Source: Sophora flavescens (lineage: Eukaryota; Streptophyta; Magnoliopsida; Fabales; Fabaceae). From it: 64,000 nucleotides of DNA. The DNA lies in the NCBI GenBank assembly GCA_030762895.1, contig CM061063.1, positions 105,608,210 to 105,672,209 of the forward strand, in the 5' to 3' direction. A program made the position numbers and the translations under genes. Under the pieces are notes generated by a model that did no database searches, was not told where the DNA came from, and was given only the letters and a program-made list of their open reading frames with translations. This document shows, in pieces, positions 46,939 to 58,779 of this stretch (its first letter is position 1; every line of letters starts with the position of its first letter).

Positions 46939-47045
46939 TACCACAAATACGAAAAATCAACCATGAGTTTTTTTTTAACAAAAAAATCAATCATGATTTT
47001 TTTTTTCAAAAAAAAACTCATGGTTGCTTTTTCATAATTGTGGTA
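46939..47045. mobile_element. ~107-bp foldback MITE
   Basis: Left arm 'taccacaaatacgaaaaa' + 'tcaaccatgag' pairs with right arm 'ctcatggttg' + 'ctttttcataattgtggta' over about 29 bases with four mismatches. The middle is A/T runs. No clear target duplication can be fixed. Confidence 0.6.
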
Positions 47046-47084
47046 AAGCATTCACTACACATATATTCATAAATTACACATAAC

Positions 47085-48313
47085 TTGTACTTATCTAAAC
47101 ATACATATACACATTTGGTTCAAGTACTTATATAATACTATATCTCAGTCGTTAATTATAACATCTTACATGCCATCAACATATATGGCATTTAATCATG
47201 AATGTTTTTTAACTCAATAATTGAACAGGAGACACTAACTTTGCATCTCTGCCCTTTATCGCCTCGAACCCTAACAATGGAGGTGCCTTCCCCTCACCCG
47301 TTGCCCCAAGCTTGTAGGATGACTTACTCGCTTTCGAGAATCAATCCATTTGACATTTCATTCGTATATATAATTACAATTTCCCTCAATGAAAATATAG
47401 TTCAACATCATTCTCCATTAGTTATGATGCACTATATAGAAAGAAAATGAGAATAAAAAACAAAAGACAAAAAGGTTACTTGTTGTCAGTTTAACGTTTA
47501 ACGCTCCAGCGCTTAGTTGGTAGAGTACCACTTTTATGTGATCAAACATCACCTAATATACATCATTTTACCCAATCATACAAGGCGTTATATTGAATTA
47601 TACAATTATAGAGATGAAAACGTAAATATACTTAATTTATGTAGTAATCAATTTTTGAAATGAAAGAGCATAATTAATAAGCAAAATCTTTGGTTGTACT
47701 TATCTAAACATACATATACACATTTGGTTCAAGTACTTATATAATACTATATCTCAGTCGTTAATTATAACATCTTACATGCCATCAACATAAATACTCG
47801 TACTCTAATCACTGAAAGCTTTACTAACTCAATAATTGAACAGGGAGAGCAATACTTTGCATCTCTGCCCTTTATCGCCTCGAACCCTAACAATGGAGGT
47901 GCCTTCCCCTCACCCGTTGCCCCAAGCTTGTAGGATGACTTACTCGCTTTCGAGAATCAATCCATTTGACATTTCATTCGTATATATAATTACAATTTCC
48001 CTCAATGAAAATATAGTTCAACATCATTCTCCATTAGTTATGATGCACTATATAGAAAGAAAATGAGAATAAAAAACAAAAGACAAAAAGGTTACTTGTT
48101 GTCAGTTTTTCGTTTAACGCTCCAGCGCTTAGTTGGTAGAGTACCACTTTTATGTGATCAAACATCACCCAATATACATCATTTTACCCAATCATACAAG
48201 GCGTTATATTGAATTATACAATTATAGAGATGAAAACGTAAATATACTTAATTTATGTAGTAATCAATTTTTGAAATGAAAGAGCATCATTAATAAGCAA
48301 AATCTTTGGTTGT
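47085..48313 (+). repeat. Tandem duplication, ~609-bp unit
   Basis: Copy 1 (47085-47693) and copy 2 (47694 to about 48313) are near identical from 'ttgtacttatctaaacatac' to 'caaaatctttggttg'. The exception is a replaced stretch around 47185-47225 compared with 47792-47830. Each holds a short open frame starting 'atggaggtgccttcccc' and a tRNA-like A-box sequence 'cttagttggtagag' (47513 and 48127). No known gene is recognised. Confidence 0.88.
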
Positions 48314-49750
48314 CTTCTTCGATTTCCATGAAGCAAGATCTATATATGAATTGGTTCACAAAAAAAAAAACTATATATTAATTAGGGGAGTTATACGATG
48401 AGTGGGTTGATTTGGGGAAAAATATAGTTTGGAGTGATAGAAGTTATGTGTTCAACTCCCCAAAAATCATGAAGAAAATCATTTTACTTTAGGAGGTTGC
48501 TCCCCGCGAATGAATGTTATTATTTTCTTTTCACTTTTAGTTATTTATCTGTTTGGTACAATTCCTTATACCTTACAAGATACATACCATTTCTATTTTA
48601 TAATCAAAAGTCAACATAATAGAAGAAATAATTGCTTTAAAAAGGGATGAAAACGCACCTAAATAGCATAAATTAAACAGAATAAGACATGCCTAATAAT
48701 ATGAGCCAATAAGAGCAATCTCAACAGAGGAGAAAGAGGTCTCTATCTCGTGGAGACTATCTCCTTGAAAATGCTCTAGTTAGCAATTCAATTCACACAC
48801 CTGCTATGTTAGTAGAAAGTCGTGCAAAATACACAGTTCCTTGAGCCTACAGCTGAATTTGTTTACTAAAAAGCCATTCCCCGAGGAAGCGATGATACCT
48901 TGCCACGAATACCGTTGACAATGAATGGATAATTTTCAACAACTTCAGCTACCTAATTCTAGACTCTAGTATCCTATGGAAGAGTCAACTGACGAAAATT
49001 CGCAGGGAAAGATAAATGGGAAAAGAAATTATTTTCTATGTAGCAAAGAAAAAAAAAATGTCAATGCAGTTCAATAAATACCTATTACCTTAACCATGGT
49101 TATGAATGGAAGGGAATGAGTGGAAGGGGTTCAACTCCCTTAACTATGGTTATGAGTTTGATTTTAAAAATTCATGTATAAAGAAGAAATAATATTGTTA
49201 AAAGAAGGAGAAAACTTCGATGCAGTTCCAATGATATTATTGGTGCTGCTCTCGAATCACATCACAGCATGTACAATATTTAATTTATATTATTTATTAT
49301 CTTTTAGTTATTTTTTGGAAAAAATCCACATGATGTGTTGTCATTAGAGAACTGCACCAAGAGCACAATTGAAACTACATGTAAATTTTATCCTTAAAAT
49401 AACTCATATTTTAAGGGTTCAAAAAGAAATAATTTATTAAAATTTAATAAAGTTTAAAAGAAATAATAAAATACAAATTTGTTAGGCACTGTCTAAAAAA
49501 TTTCGGAATCTAACTAATTATTTTTTACAAATGCTTGTTTAGAAACCAAATTAAGTTTCTTCAAAAAAGAAACCAAATTAAGTTCAATAACCTATTTGAA
49601 TTTGTGGGAGAGGTTCAGCCCTTAGCAATTAAACAAAAGACAAGAAAGAGTGCCACCTGCCAAGCAACAAGAAACAAGAAACACTTGGACCAATCAGTGG
49701 GTGCTGCTACATTGTAATCTGAGATCAGCAAGCCGGCAATTGATACTTCT
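48314..49750. other. Intergenic stretch upstream of the TIC32-like gene
   Basis: This stretch is AT-rich without a convincing frame. The last ~200 bp before the TATA box at 49757 are the presumed promoter of the dehydrogenase gene. Bases 49200-49385 ('gatgcagttcc', 'agaactgcacc') look like a decayed MITE. Nothing else is recognised. Confidence 0.45.
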
Positions 49751-49756
49751 CAAGTC

Positions 49757-49763
49757 TATAAAA
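49757..49763 (+). promoter_or_regulatory. TATA box of the TIC32-like gene
   Basis: TATAAAA lies 62 bp upstream of the start codon at 49825. It is followed by a CA/GA-rich leader ('cacacacagacacagag'), so transcription probably starts near 49785-49795. Confidence 0.6.
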
Positions 49764-49824
49764 TGGAGTTCTCAGTGCACACACAGACACAGAGTGATAG
49801 CAGAAAGAGAAACACAGAGACAAC

Positions 49825-52800
49825 ATGTGTCCTTCTGGGTTTTCATCATCTTCCACTGCAGAAGAAGTTACTCAAGGGATTGATGGGAGTGGCCTCACCG
49901 CAATTGTCACAGGTCATAATATTACTATTTCATTTCATTAACCATTCAACTCTATATCTTGTTATTAGGGTATGTTTGGATTGATGGAACATGATGGAAT
50001 GAAATATAATGGAATGGAATGAAATAGAACTATGTTCTATTGGTTGGATTTTCTAATTTATGATGGGATGGAATGTAACATGATGGAACCCATTCCATCC
50101 TATTCCAGCCAATCTCCCTATTTTCGTTCCCTCCCAAATTGGGGGTAAGAAATGGAATCTACTTATTTTTATTTTTATGTTTACTAAATTTCATTTTTAC
50201 CCTTTCAACCTACGATGGCTTCATTTTTTCTCATTTCCCTCTCAATGCATACCTTTTCCATCTCTCTCTCACACACACAGTTTTTCCATTATCTCGCCAC
50301 CACTGCAAGCCTAGGTACTCCATCTGGCGATTGGGTTCCCGCTTTTCTCTTGTGGATGGATGAACGAGGGCGGCGGAGATCTGGTCCGGGGAGGCTATGC
50401 TGAGGGACGACCTGGTGAAGAAGCTGGTGGAGCTGCATAGATCAGAGGTGGGTTTGGTCATATGTTTTTTTTTTGTATCCTATCCCCTTTTTTATTTTTA
50501 TTTAAATCGGTGGGTTTGGATTTGTTTTATCGGTGTGTTTTGAGACTGATGAGGACGTTTTCACGTATTTTCCCAGCACTTTTTAATTATCTGCATAGTT
50601 TTTTCGTAGGAGGGAACTTGGTTAGGGGTTAATCAACCATTTAACTTATAAAAAAAAAAGTGTTTTTAAAACGAGGGTAATATAGGAACAAAAAATTTAT
50701 AACCCATTCCGTTCCGCTCACTTTTCAAATGATGTTTGTTCCATTCCATCATAAAATATCCAAACAATGGAGTGGTATTTTTATTCCATTTCGTTCCATT
50801 ATGTTCCATTCCGTTCCGTTCCATTATATTCCATCAATCCAAAGGAAGCTAGTCCTTCCTTACCAAACCACCTTAAATTAGTTAATTTTATTTTTTTCAA
50901 AGCTTAGATACTATGGAAAACTTTATAAGCTTATAAAAACACACTTTTTAAAGTTGTTGAACTATTAAGTGCTTATCATTATATCAAAAGCTATATAGCC
51001 CAAACTTGCATATACTTTATTTCCTTATTGTGGTATTGCTGGCTTCCTATAAAGGGAAATCGGATGGAAACTTCTTATCTTAAACATACAAATCAACTTT
51101 TACCACATGTAAAGGTATGGCATGTTAAAAGTTGATCTACATGTATAAGTGAACAAAAATAGTTTGTTATTTAAATTTAGTAAAAACTTGTTCACATTAA
51201 CTTGAATGTAAAAGAGTGGTAGTTTTATGCAGATGGTGGGCCTCTATCCATGAGGGACAAAATTAATCCCGCACGGAAGCCTTTTTCTTTGTTTTTTCTG
51301 TGTTCAAAACTTCAATTGACTTGTTTTATAGTACTCAAGCAGAAAACTTTCTTACCCTATAGAGTGATTTTTTTCACCTACTTACTATTAATATTTTTAT
51401 TGGCTAGTAGTATACCCAATAGCCTTGTGTGGAGTTTATGGGATGTAGTACCCAATAGCCAAGAAATTATTGCATAAACCTTTTTTTTTTGACAAAATTA
51501 TTGCATAAACCTAGAGAGCTCAAGTTTGGCACTAATATAATCACTCTGTTAATTAATATAATCTACCATAATTGATTATTTTTTTATAAGCACCAAATTG
51601 ATTATTTGATTGGTCTAGTACACTCAATTAATGATTCAGCTTTATGCAAGAATCTCTCTAGCCTTGAGTGAATCACAAACCTGGGAAATAATTGTATACA
51701 CCTAGTGTACACAAGTTGTGCGCGTAGTGCTCTCAATTGTGTACACCAGGTGCACGATAGAATATCTCAACAAGCTTTTTCTAGGAAAGCCCCAAAATCA
51801 AATTTGGACTGATCCATTTGTATGGTTAACTCTACATAGTTTAGCCTACCTATATTGCATCCCTTTAACTCAGTTAATGCAGCAACAATTTACAGAAACC
51901 TTGGAAACATCAAAGTTTGCATGCAGTTTCTATTTATATGATGAAATTCATTTGTTTGTTTATCTTCTGTTTCATACTATATGCATGCTACCTAGACATC
52001 TAGCAATTGGCCATTATAATTGATAAGTAATATTATTGAAATGTGTCTTTGTTTTAATGTGGTATGTGCTACATGCTTTTATTGTCATACATATCCTTAA
52101 TTGCATTTATTGCTGCTGGTGGACATTGTAATAACAGGTGCAACCAGTGGTATTGGCACTGACACTGCACGAGTTCTGGCTTTGCGTGGTGTCCATGTGA
52201 TTATAGGGGTGAGAAATATGACAGCTGCAAAAGATGTCAAAGAAGCAATACTTAAGGAGATTCCCACTGCTAAAGTTGATGCCATGGAATTGGATCTCAG
52301 TTCAATATCATCTGTCAGGAAATTTGTATCAGAGTTCATTTCCTCTGGTTTGCCATTGAACATCCTGATGTAAGAAAAAACATAGTCTCCAATGCTACAT
52401 TGTCTATGTTTTCTCTTATTTTCTGTTACCTACTCAACCATGTTTTCAATACAGTTTGTCATTTACTAACTCCCTCTCTTTATATACACACACATTTATC
52501 TTAATTCTGATAATTCAAGTAAACACAGGAATAGTAATGTTGTCTGATTTGTTTGTTTATTTGTGATTGTAAGAAACAATGCAGGAATTATGGCTACACC
52601 TTTCACGCTGACCAAAGACAACATTGAACTACAATTTGCCACAAATCACTTAGGTATGTAGGAAAGGTCTAATATTTCGTATCAATAAATCTTTTATGAG
52701 CTTTCCATGTAAAAAGTGATAAAAGAAACACTGACACTTAGGGAATGTCAGCTATTTTCTTTTTAATTAAGATAATTAAGAACTTAGACATGAAAGGTGC

Positions 52801-54335
52801 TAGTTACTATAGCTGCATCTGCATATAGGCATATGCATGTGTTACTTCTCTCCCTCCCTCTCTCTCTCTGTATAGTCCTTCTACACTTGTGATCTGTCTC
52901 AGATTATTGGATGGTAATTTATATAAAATATCAAATTGCTCTTCTTCTGTTTCTTTAAATGCATATGCTGAGTTGTGTAAGTGATCTTAATCCTTGGGTT
53001 TTATTTAATATGATTCCACAGGTCATTTTCTTTTAACAAATCTTTTGTTGGATATTATGAAGAAAACAGCACTTGAAACTAAGAAAGAAGGAAGAATTGT
53101 TAATGTCTCTTCAGATGGTCATCAATTTACATATCCTGAAGGAATCCGTTTTGATAAAATTAATGATCAATCAAGGTAAGATTTAGCCTAAATACAAACT
53201 ACGACAAATCATGCTGGTAGTTTATTTCTATATAGAAAACCTGCTGATACGATTTTGATGCTCATGGATATAGTTATAGACTTATTCAAACCTTAGTTGT
53301 ATGTAGAGCTAAGCATAGCAACATGATTTCAGTAGTATCTTTGGAAAGGAGAGGTATAATGTATATTTCGTTATGTTGGCTTCCTTGTGTGCAGTTACTA
53401 CTGCTGGCATGCATATGGGCAATCAAAGCTTGCTAACATTTTACATGCCAATGAACTTGCAAGACGTCTCAAGGTATGCTGACATATGCTGTCTCATGAT
53501 GTGGTTTATACTTTATACATTATTCTGGTGAAAGAGTTAGCAAATAGTTTGTTTTTTGTTTATTTTTAAGCTATAATGCAACATTATTGTTGGTTAATGG
53601 TTATTGATGGCCACTATAACTTATCATTATTATCTCCCATTAATTTCTCTAAATTTTTGGCTGATTAATAAGAAACAGATGTCCCTGAAATTGCACATGT
53701 TCTTTCACTAGTTTATTAGGAAACATATTTCCGACTGCAGCAAGATTTGTCTTTAAGTTTATTTATTCAATGCATATTTCAGCATTAGTTCTGACTTGCA
53801 TCTGATGAGTAATGATTTGCATAAAAGTGTATTTCTGTGCTGGGTCACATGACCTTGAATCAGCCTTCTTTCCGTTCCAGTTAGGGATGCCAGACAGAAA
53901 AGGTCAAGAAACAGCTATTTTTGTAAATGCTCAAACTTGTGTGTAATAGGTCAGATGGATTCGTAATCCTTTTAGGTTTCTGTAAATGCTCAAACTTTGC
54001 ATTACTTCTGGCTGCTAGTCTCATAATTACTTTAGCAACTTCACAAGATCATTTTTTTTCTACTTTTCTCATTGTTCTCTCTCTCTCCCCCCCCTATTTT
54101 TGATGACTTTCCTTCTCTTTTTTGTTTGTGGACAAAGATGGTCCCATGGTTTTGCCTCATTCTGTGATAAGTGATATTACTTTTTGCATCTTGATCAGGA
54201 AGATGGGGTGGACATTACTGCTAACTCTCTTCACCCGGGATGCATTGTCACCAATATTTTCCGTCCTGAGGTTCATGGCAGTGTACCTTCCGGTAACAAC
54301 CGCACCATGTGAATTTGTGATTCTTTTAGGAATGT

Positions 54336-54367
<32 letters not shown>

Positions 54368-55101
54368 GTATATGTTTCTTGAATTATCTTTTAAAATGTT
54401 CAGTGTGCAGTAAGCTCTAGTTCCACATCACAGTTTTAGGAGTTACAATCCTATATCTTGTAAAAGAAGAATAACAACAGTTATGTTGAATAGGGGTACC
54501 CTCTTGAATTTTGAATTCAGAGACATGCTGAATAACATCAATCTTTTAACCTTTCTACTGAAACAATTTCCCATGTTCACCTGGAGGCAGCCTTTATTAT
54601 TTATAGTACTTAACTGCAACATCAACTTATTTTGCTTATAAAATTATTTTCATCTGTATTTTTTATATGCAATGTATTTTTCCATGCAGATAATGACAGT
54701 AGCTGAGTTTTATGGTTATGTTTCTTTTTATTCATGCAGATCTACTTAATTTGCTTGGGAATTTTGTGATAAAAAGTGTCCATCAGGTAAATTAACCCAG
54801 TTTGGCCATTGAATATAAATTTCAGGGGCATTGTGTTATTAATTATTAAGTATTTATTTGATCTAATAGAGGTTCCAAAAAATTCAATATTTAATCTGTG
54901 ATTCTTTTGATTTCCATGTTCACCTTCTCCACCTTATTGTAGGGAGCAGCAACAACATGCTATGTAGCATTGCACCCACAAGTGAAGGGAATTAGTGGTG
55001 GTTTCTTTTCAGATTGTAATCTGGCAGAACCAAGCTCACAGGGAACAGACACTGATTTGGCAAAGAAACTCTGGGATTTCAGCATGAAAATAATTGAGTA
55101 G
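49825..55101 (+). CDS. TIC32-like short-chain dehydrogenase/reductase, 310 aa
   Basis: Eight exons: 49825-49912, 52138-52369, 52574-52653, 53022-53175, 53395-53473, 54199-54292, 54740-54786, 54943-55101. They total 933 nt with consistent phase and GT-AG borders. The Rossmann cofactor motif is TGATSGIG (residues 29-36). NNAG follows at 108-111, VSS at 162-164, and the catalytic Tyr and Lys are in YGQSK (192-196). The N-terminus (GFSSSSTAEEVTQGIDG) and C-terminus match the TIC32 group, NADPH-dependent proteins linked to the inner chloroplast envelope translocon and a retinol-dehydrogenase-like branch. It is slightly shorter at the N-terminus than TIC32 (about 320 aa). All catalytic residues are present, so it is probably functional. 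The substrate cannot be told. Confidence 0.9.
49972..50858. mobile_element. Foldback-type transposon (~0.89 kb) in intron 1 of the TIC32-like gene
   Basis: The left end 'tatgtttggattgatggaa' and right end 'ttccatcaatccaaaggaa' are inverted copies that continue inward ('atggaatgaaat' / 'attccatttcgttcc'). The ends are ATGGAATG-type repeats. The middle (50210-50460) is GC-richer, with coding-like composition and a splice-donor-like 'cagaggtgggt', and may be a captured gene piece. No target duplication was found, so the exact limits are open. Confidence 0.6.
54337..54372 (+). repeat. TA/TG microsatellite in the TIC32-like gene
   Basis: A run of about 12 TA repeats is followed by 'tgtatatgtatatg' in the intron after exon 6. 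Confidence 0.8.
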
Positions 55102-55548
55102 AATACCCAATTGTATCTGTCAATGCAGATAGCAGATACTTCCTTTGTGATTAAAAAACATCAATAATATATCTGACTGTCACATGTATTCATCAATAAT
55201 GATATATGCCTTTCTACTGGCAAGGAATCTATAACTATATAATGTTACAACATACAAAACACATTATTGGAAGCATCATAGTCATTAAATTGGAAAATGA
55301 AATCTCAATCATTGGGGGTAAATTGTAAAAACAGTAAGCTTGTTAAACAGGTAATCAGCTGACTATTTATTAAAACTAGCTAGACCAGCTTGTTCAGTTA
55401 GGATCTATATTCGGATTTAGAGCACTGAGGTTATTAATTAATTTAAATAGACATAGTGACAAAAGCGATCTCATCAATTCTTTAAGTGAAAGTGCATACT
55501 CAAACATACAGATCATGACTAGAGTTTAATTGATGGTATAAAATATTG
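55102..55548 (+). other. 3' UTR and flank of the TIC32-like gene
   Basis: The AT-rich stretch follows the stop at 55099-55101. Possible polyadenylation signals lie near 55163-55200 ('catcaataatatatc', 'catcaataatgatat'). No other gene is seen. Confidence 0.4.
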
Positions 55549-55740
55549 AGTTTAATTGATATACACTTTTTAAGTAAAGTTTTTTACATTATCAATTAAT
55601 CATAAATTATGGTACAAGTGACTTTTAAGGTCATTAAAATAATAGTCAAATATTTTTAAAGATGATAATTTATGATTGATTAATAATATATAGATATATA
55701 TATATATTTTTATAGTAACAGTGTATACCAATTAATCCTA
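55549..55740. mobile_element. Small MITE with 'tttaattgatatacac' ends, copy 2
   Basis: The left end 'agtttaattgatatacact' and inverted right end 'ggattaattggtatacactg' match the family at 42282-42460. The copy is diverged and its right half contains a TA run. Confidence 0.55.
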
Positions 55741-56350
55741 AAATTTTTTAGTTTGAGAATAGATTAAAATTGAACTCAACTACACTACAAGAAAGGTTCT
55801 TGTCGTTGTTCTTTTTGGCAGGTCTGGATTGTTAGTAAACATGGTATCCATTGAAGGAGAAAGAGAGAAGAATATGAAAATGTATTGATTGAGAGGACTA
55901 AAATGATGTAGTTATCTTACAAGAGTATAAGACGTGCTTATATAGCTAATGAAAGTAGTAACTAACTTCCTGACTAATATAACTAACTAGATCTCTAATA
56001 TATCTCTAATATGAATGCTTAGTTAATGATTCCAAACAAACTCATGATAGTATTTGGCATCTACATCTGTTTCGTAACTGTATATTACATACGTGTGAAA
56101 GGAGGCCAAGTTTGTGGTTGAGCGTCAAAACTCAATGGCAAGGGAAATTCTATACATTGCTTTTGCGAGGTTTGTAAGAGGGATAGCTTCGAGGCAGATA
56201 CATCAAAGATGTTGTGGAATAGATGATTAAAAACCCTTGTCATGATAGTGAGAATAGAAAAGGAAACTTCTCAGCAATTTGGTGAAACGGTTTTGTAGAA
56301 CAAGGATGATCCTTGGAGCACATCTTACTTATATTGTAACGGTTTTGACT
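55741..56350. other. Intergenic, repeat-derived
   Basis: No intact frame is present. Bases 55830-55990 resemble the kind of leader seen in LTR retrotransposons ('gaaaatgtattgattgagagg', '...cttatatagctaatgaa'). Bases 56100-56340 look like a decayed coding remnant. Neither can be named. Confidence 0.35.
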
Positions 56351-56358
56351 AGACCGAT
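56351..56358 (+). repeat. 8-bp target duplication of a hAT MITE, left
   Basis: AGACCGAT is repeated exactly at 56531-56538. Confidence 0.8.
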
Positions 56359-56530
56359 CATAGTTACCAGGTATGTGGTACGGGTTCGCGGTATGCTGGT
56401 TATTTGATATGGAGTTCCTTACTTTTTATATTCTTATTATTGCAAGTCCTTCTTTAAAGTGGATCCGGTACGCGTTACGACGAATTCAGTATGTGGTACG
56501 TAGGATTAATGAGAAAACTCGGTAACTATG
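56359..56530. mobile_element. 172-bp hAT-type MITE
   Basis: The ends are CATAGTTACC and, inverted, CATAGTTACCG, with the exact 8-bp duplication AGACCGAT on both sides. 'gtatgtggtac' occurs near both ends. There is no coding capacity. Confidence 0.8.
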
Positions 56531-56538
56531 AGACCGAT
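56531..56538 (+). repeat. 8-bp target duplication of a hAT MITE, right
   Basis: AGACCGAT is identical to the left copy. Confidence 0.8.
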
Positions 56539-56699
56539 AATTTAGCTACCACTTGTGTCATACCCTAATTTAATGCTAAAAGAAATCCTTTTCTTCTTAG
56601 TACAATAGATTCTTTTCTTTTGTACAACAGTTTGACCCTTCTTGAACTTCATGCATAGGGTGAGCTTTATAACACCAATTAAGTTGCCCTTTTCTATGT

Positions 56700-57265
56700 T
56701 AAGGGGTTTTGAAGGAGACGGAATGGAGTAGAAATGCAAAAATATAGCACTCCATTGTTTGAAAGTTTAATGAGGGAATGAAGGAAGATTCCAAATCCCC
56801 CAATTTGAGGATATGAAAAATGGTGGGTTTGAGTAGGATGGAGTGGTTTGAATTATCATCCTTTAACTATTTCACTCAATTACTTAAAGAACTCTCAAAT
56901 AATGGGTTAATGCCTTTTCACCACTCCACTCCATTACTAACCACTCCACTAACACAAAAGTTTTAATCCTAGCTATGTTTGAAAGTTTTGAAAGAAATTC
57001 TGAGTGGTTAATAAAGGGTGAAGTGAAAAGCTAAAATTATACCATTCTATTGTTTGGAAGTTTACTGAGGGATTGAAGGGAGATCTCAAACCATCCAGAT
57101 TGGAGGATATGAAAATTGGAAGGTTTGGGTGGGATGAAGTAGTTTGGGTTACCCATACTTAACCATCTCACTCCATTACTTTAAAAACTTCCAAACAATG
57201 AGTTAATGTCTTTTTACCCCTTCATTCATTACTAACCACTTCACTCATCGATCCAAACGTAGTTT
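56700..57265. repeat. Two adjacent related foldback elements
   Basis: Units at about 56700-56965 and 56975-57265 share the order 'attgtttgaaagttta' + 'tgaggg', 'ggatatgaaaa', 'ccattactaaccactcc'. Each folds on itself ('gagtggttagtaatggag' compared with its left arm). Identity between the units is moderate, so the pair is old or arose by two insertions. Confidence 0.6.
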
Positions 57266-57269
57266 GGCT

Positions 57270-58175
57270 TAACAAATTATCCAAACCCTTCACCTTTAAC
57301 CTAGTTTTAGTATCAGCCGAAAGAAACTTTGGAGATCAACCTGCAACAGGAAACAGACTCAAATCCCAACTAACTATCCAGCAAAGTTGACAGCAGATAA
57401 GTTTATTTTATATATGAAGACTATGTAATAATAGAAATGTTTATCCCATCATATAGGCCCTGTGTAAGCCGGATGAGAGGATCATACAATGTACAAAACA
57501 GCTGCATCCGAGCCCGCAATTACTCAAGAGGTGCATGGGCTCTACAACATACAATAAATGCAGAATCACAATAGTCACCTACCTTCTGTGCAATATCAAA
57601 AAGACAAATGTCTAAAAGATAAAGTTTGTACCAATTAAACTTTTTTTTTAAGCATCTATATAATGTTCTAAAAGATAACAGTTGTCATTGCATTAATTCT
57701 TTAACTGAAGGAACTGCATAATATGATTAGCAAAAATCCAATAAAAATATTAAACCTATCATTTCTCATATCTTAAGCACCATAGAGAAATCCAAGCTCC
57801 CAACTTCTCATGCGTTCATGCTGCATATACATACAACCACTAGCTCCTCTTTGCCAACAAGAGAGTATTTGCTTCAGTTGATATGAACAAATAAAAAGTC
57901 AGATAGTTTCATACTTTGGCTTGGTTTGGCACTTCACTTGTCAGGATCTGAACTCTACAAGATTGAGCTTGACTGAAGCCATGCAAAATGGACCTATGTG
58001 CACCAGCTTGCCTATTCTCATATCCAAATTTATTACATCGATTCTTATGCTTTGGCCCCTTATTGTACAATTGCTTCCTCAGCAAATAGAAACAATGAAA
58101 AATATGTCTAACCAAAAGGTATTCTAACAAACTACAAAGACTTGCTCAAACAAGTTCACCAGAAAATGCCTGATG
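57270..58175. other. 3' flank and 3' UTR of the YODA-type gene
   Basis: No frame is supported. Part of 57900-58175 should be 3' UTR of the kinase gene on minus. The remainder is intergenic AT-rich sequence. Confidence 0.4.
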
Positions 58176-58747
58176 TCAAAAACCTTTTCTCCGGCTGGGA
58201 TAAGAGGAGTTGGGACGTAGATCAAGGGATGAGTTAATCTTCACATGATCTCCTGGCAGCTTTTTAGCCAACACTGGTTTAACATCACATGGCTCATCAT
58301 GAGGAAGCCTTGCACGCTGCTTCCCCGGAACATCATTCTCACCGGGAACCATTTCTAACGTAATGTAAGATGGCATCTGCGATCCCGGGAAAATGTCAAC
58401 AACTGAGTCATGATGAGCAGGAACCTTCTTAATGTAGACACCATCTGAGGACATTGGCAAGCTTCCAAGACCCTCTTGAAAGTGATTACTAAATGGAATG
58501 CCACTACTACCGCCATTGATAGGCGTGGATGCACCAGAAGGAGTCCGAGGGCTAGATATTGGAGGAGGAGACATTCTCCCATTCATGTGCTGTGGTGATC
58601 TTGACTTCAAAAGGGGGCTTCCGATGGGAGAGACAGGGCAAGACATATTCCTTGGGATATTGGTTTCACTGGAGATCAATGAAATAATTTTAGACCACCA
58701 TTGGCAATGTCAGCAGCCTTGTGGGTGAAGGAAGTGTGTGCACATGC

Positions 58748-58779
<32 letters not shown>

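Noticed and set aside
47505..47560. tRNA gene
   Set aside because: Only an A-box/D-arm-like stretch is present. No anticodon arm, T arm or acceptor pairing can be formed.
52097..52363. Minus-strand frame over exon 2 of the TIC32-like gene
   Set aside because: It is the antisense of a clear SDR exon.
55830..55990. Solo copia LTR
   Set aside because: Composition is suggestive but no TG...CA ends with a 5-bp duplication could be found.
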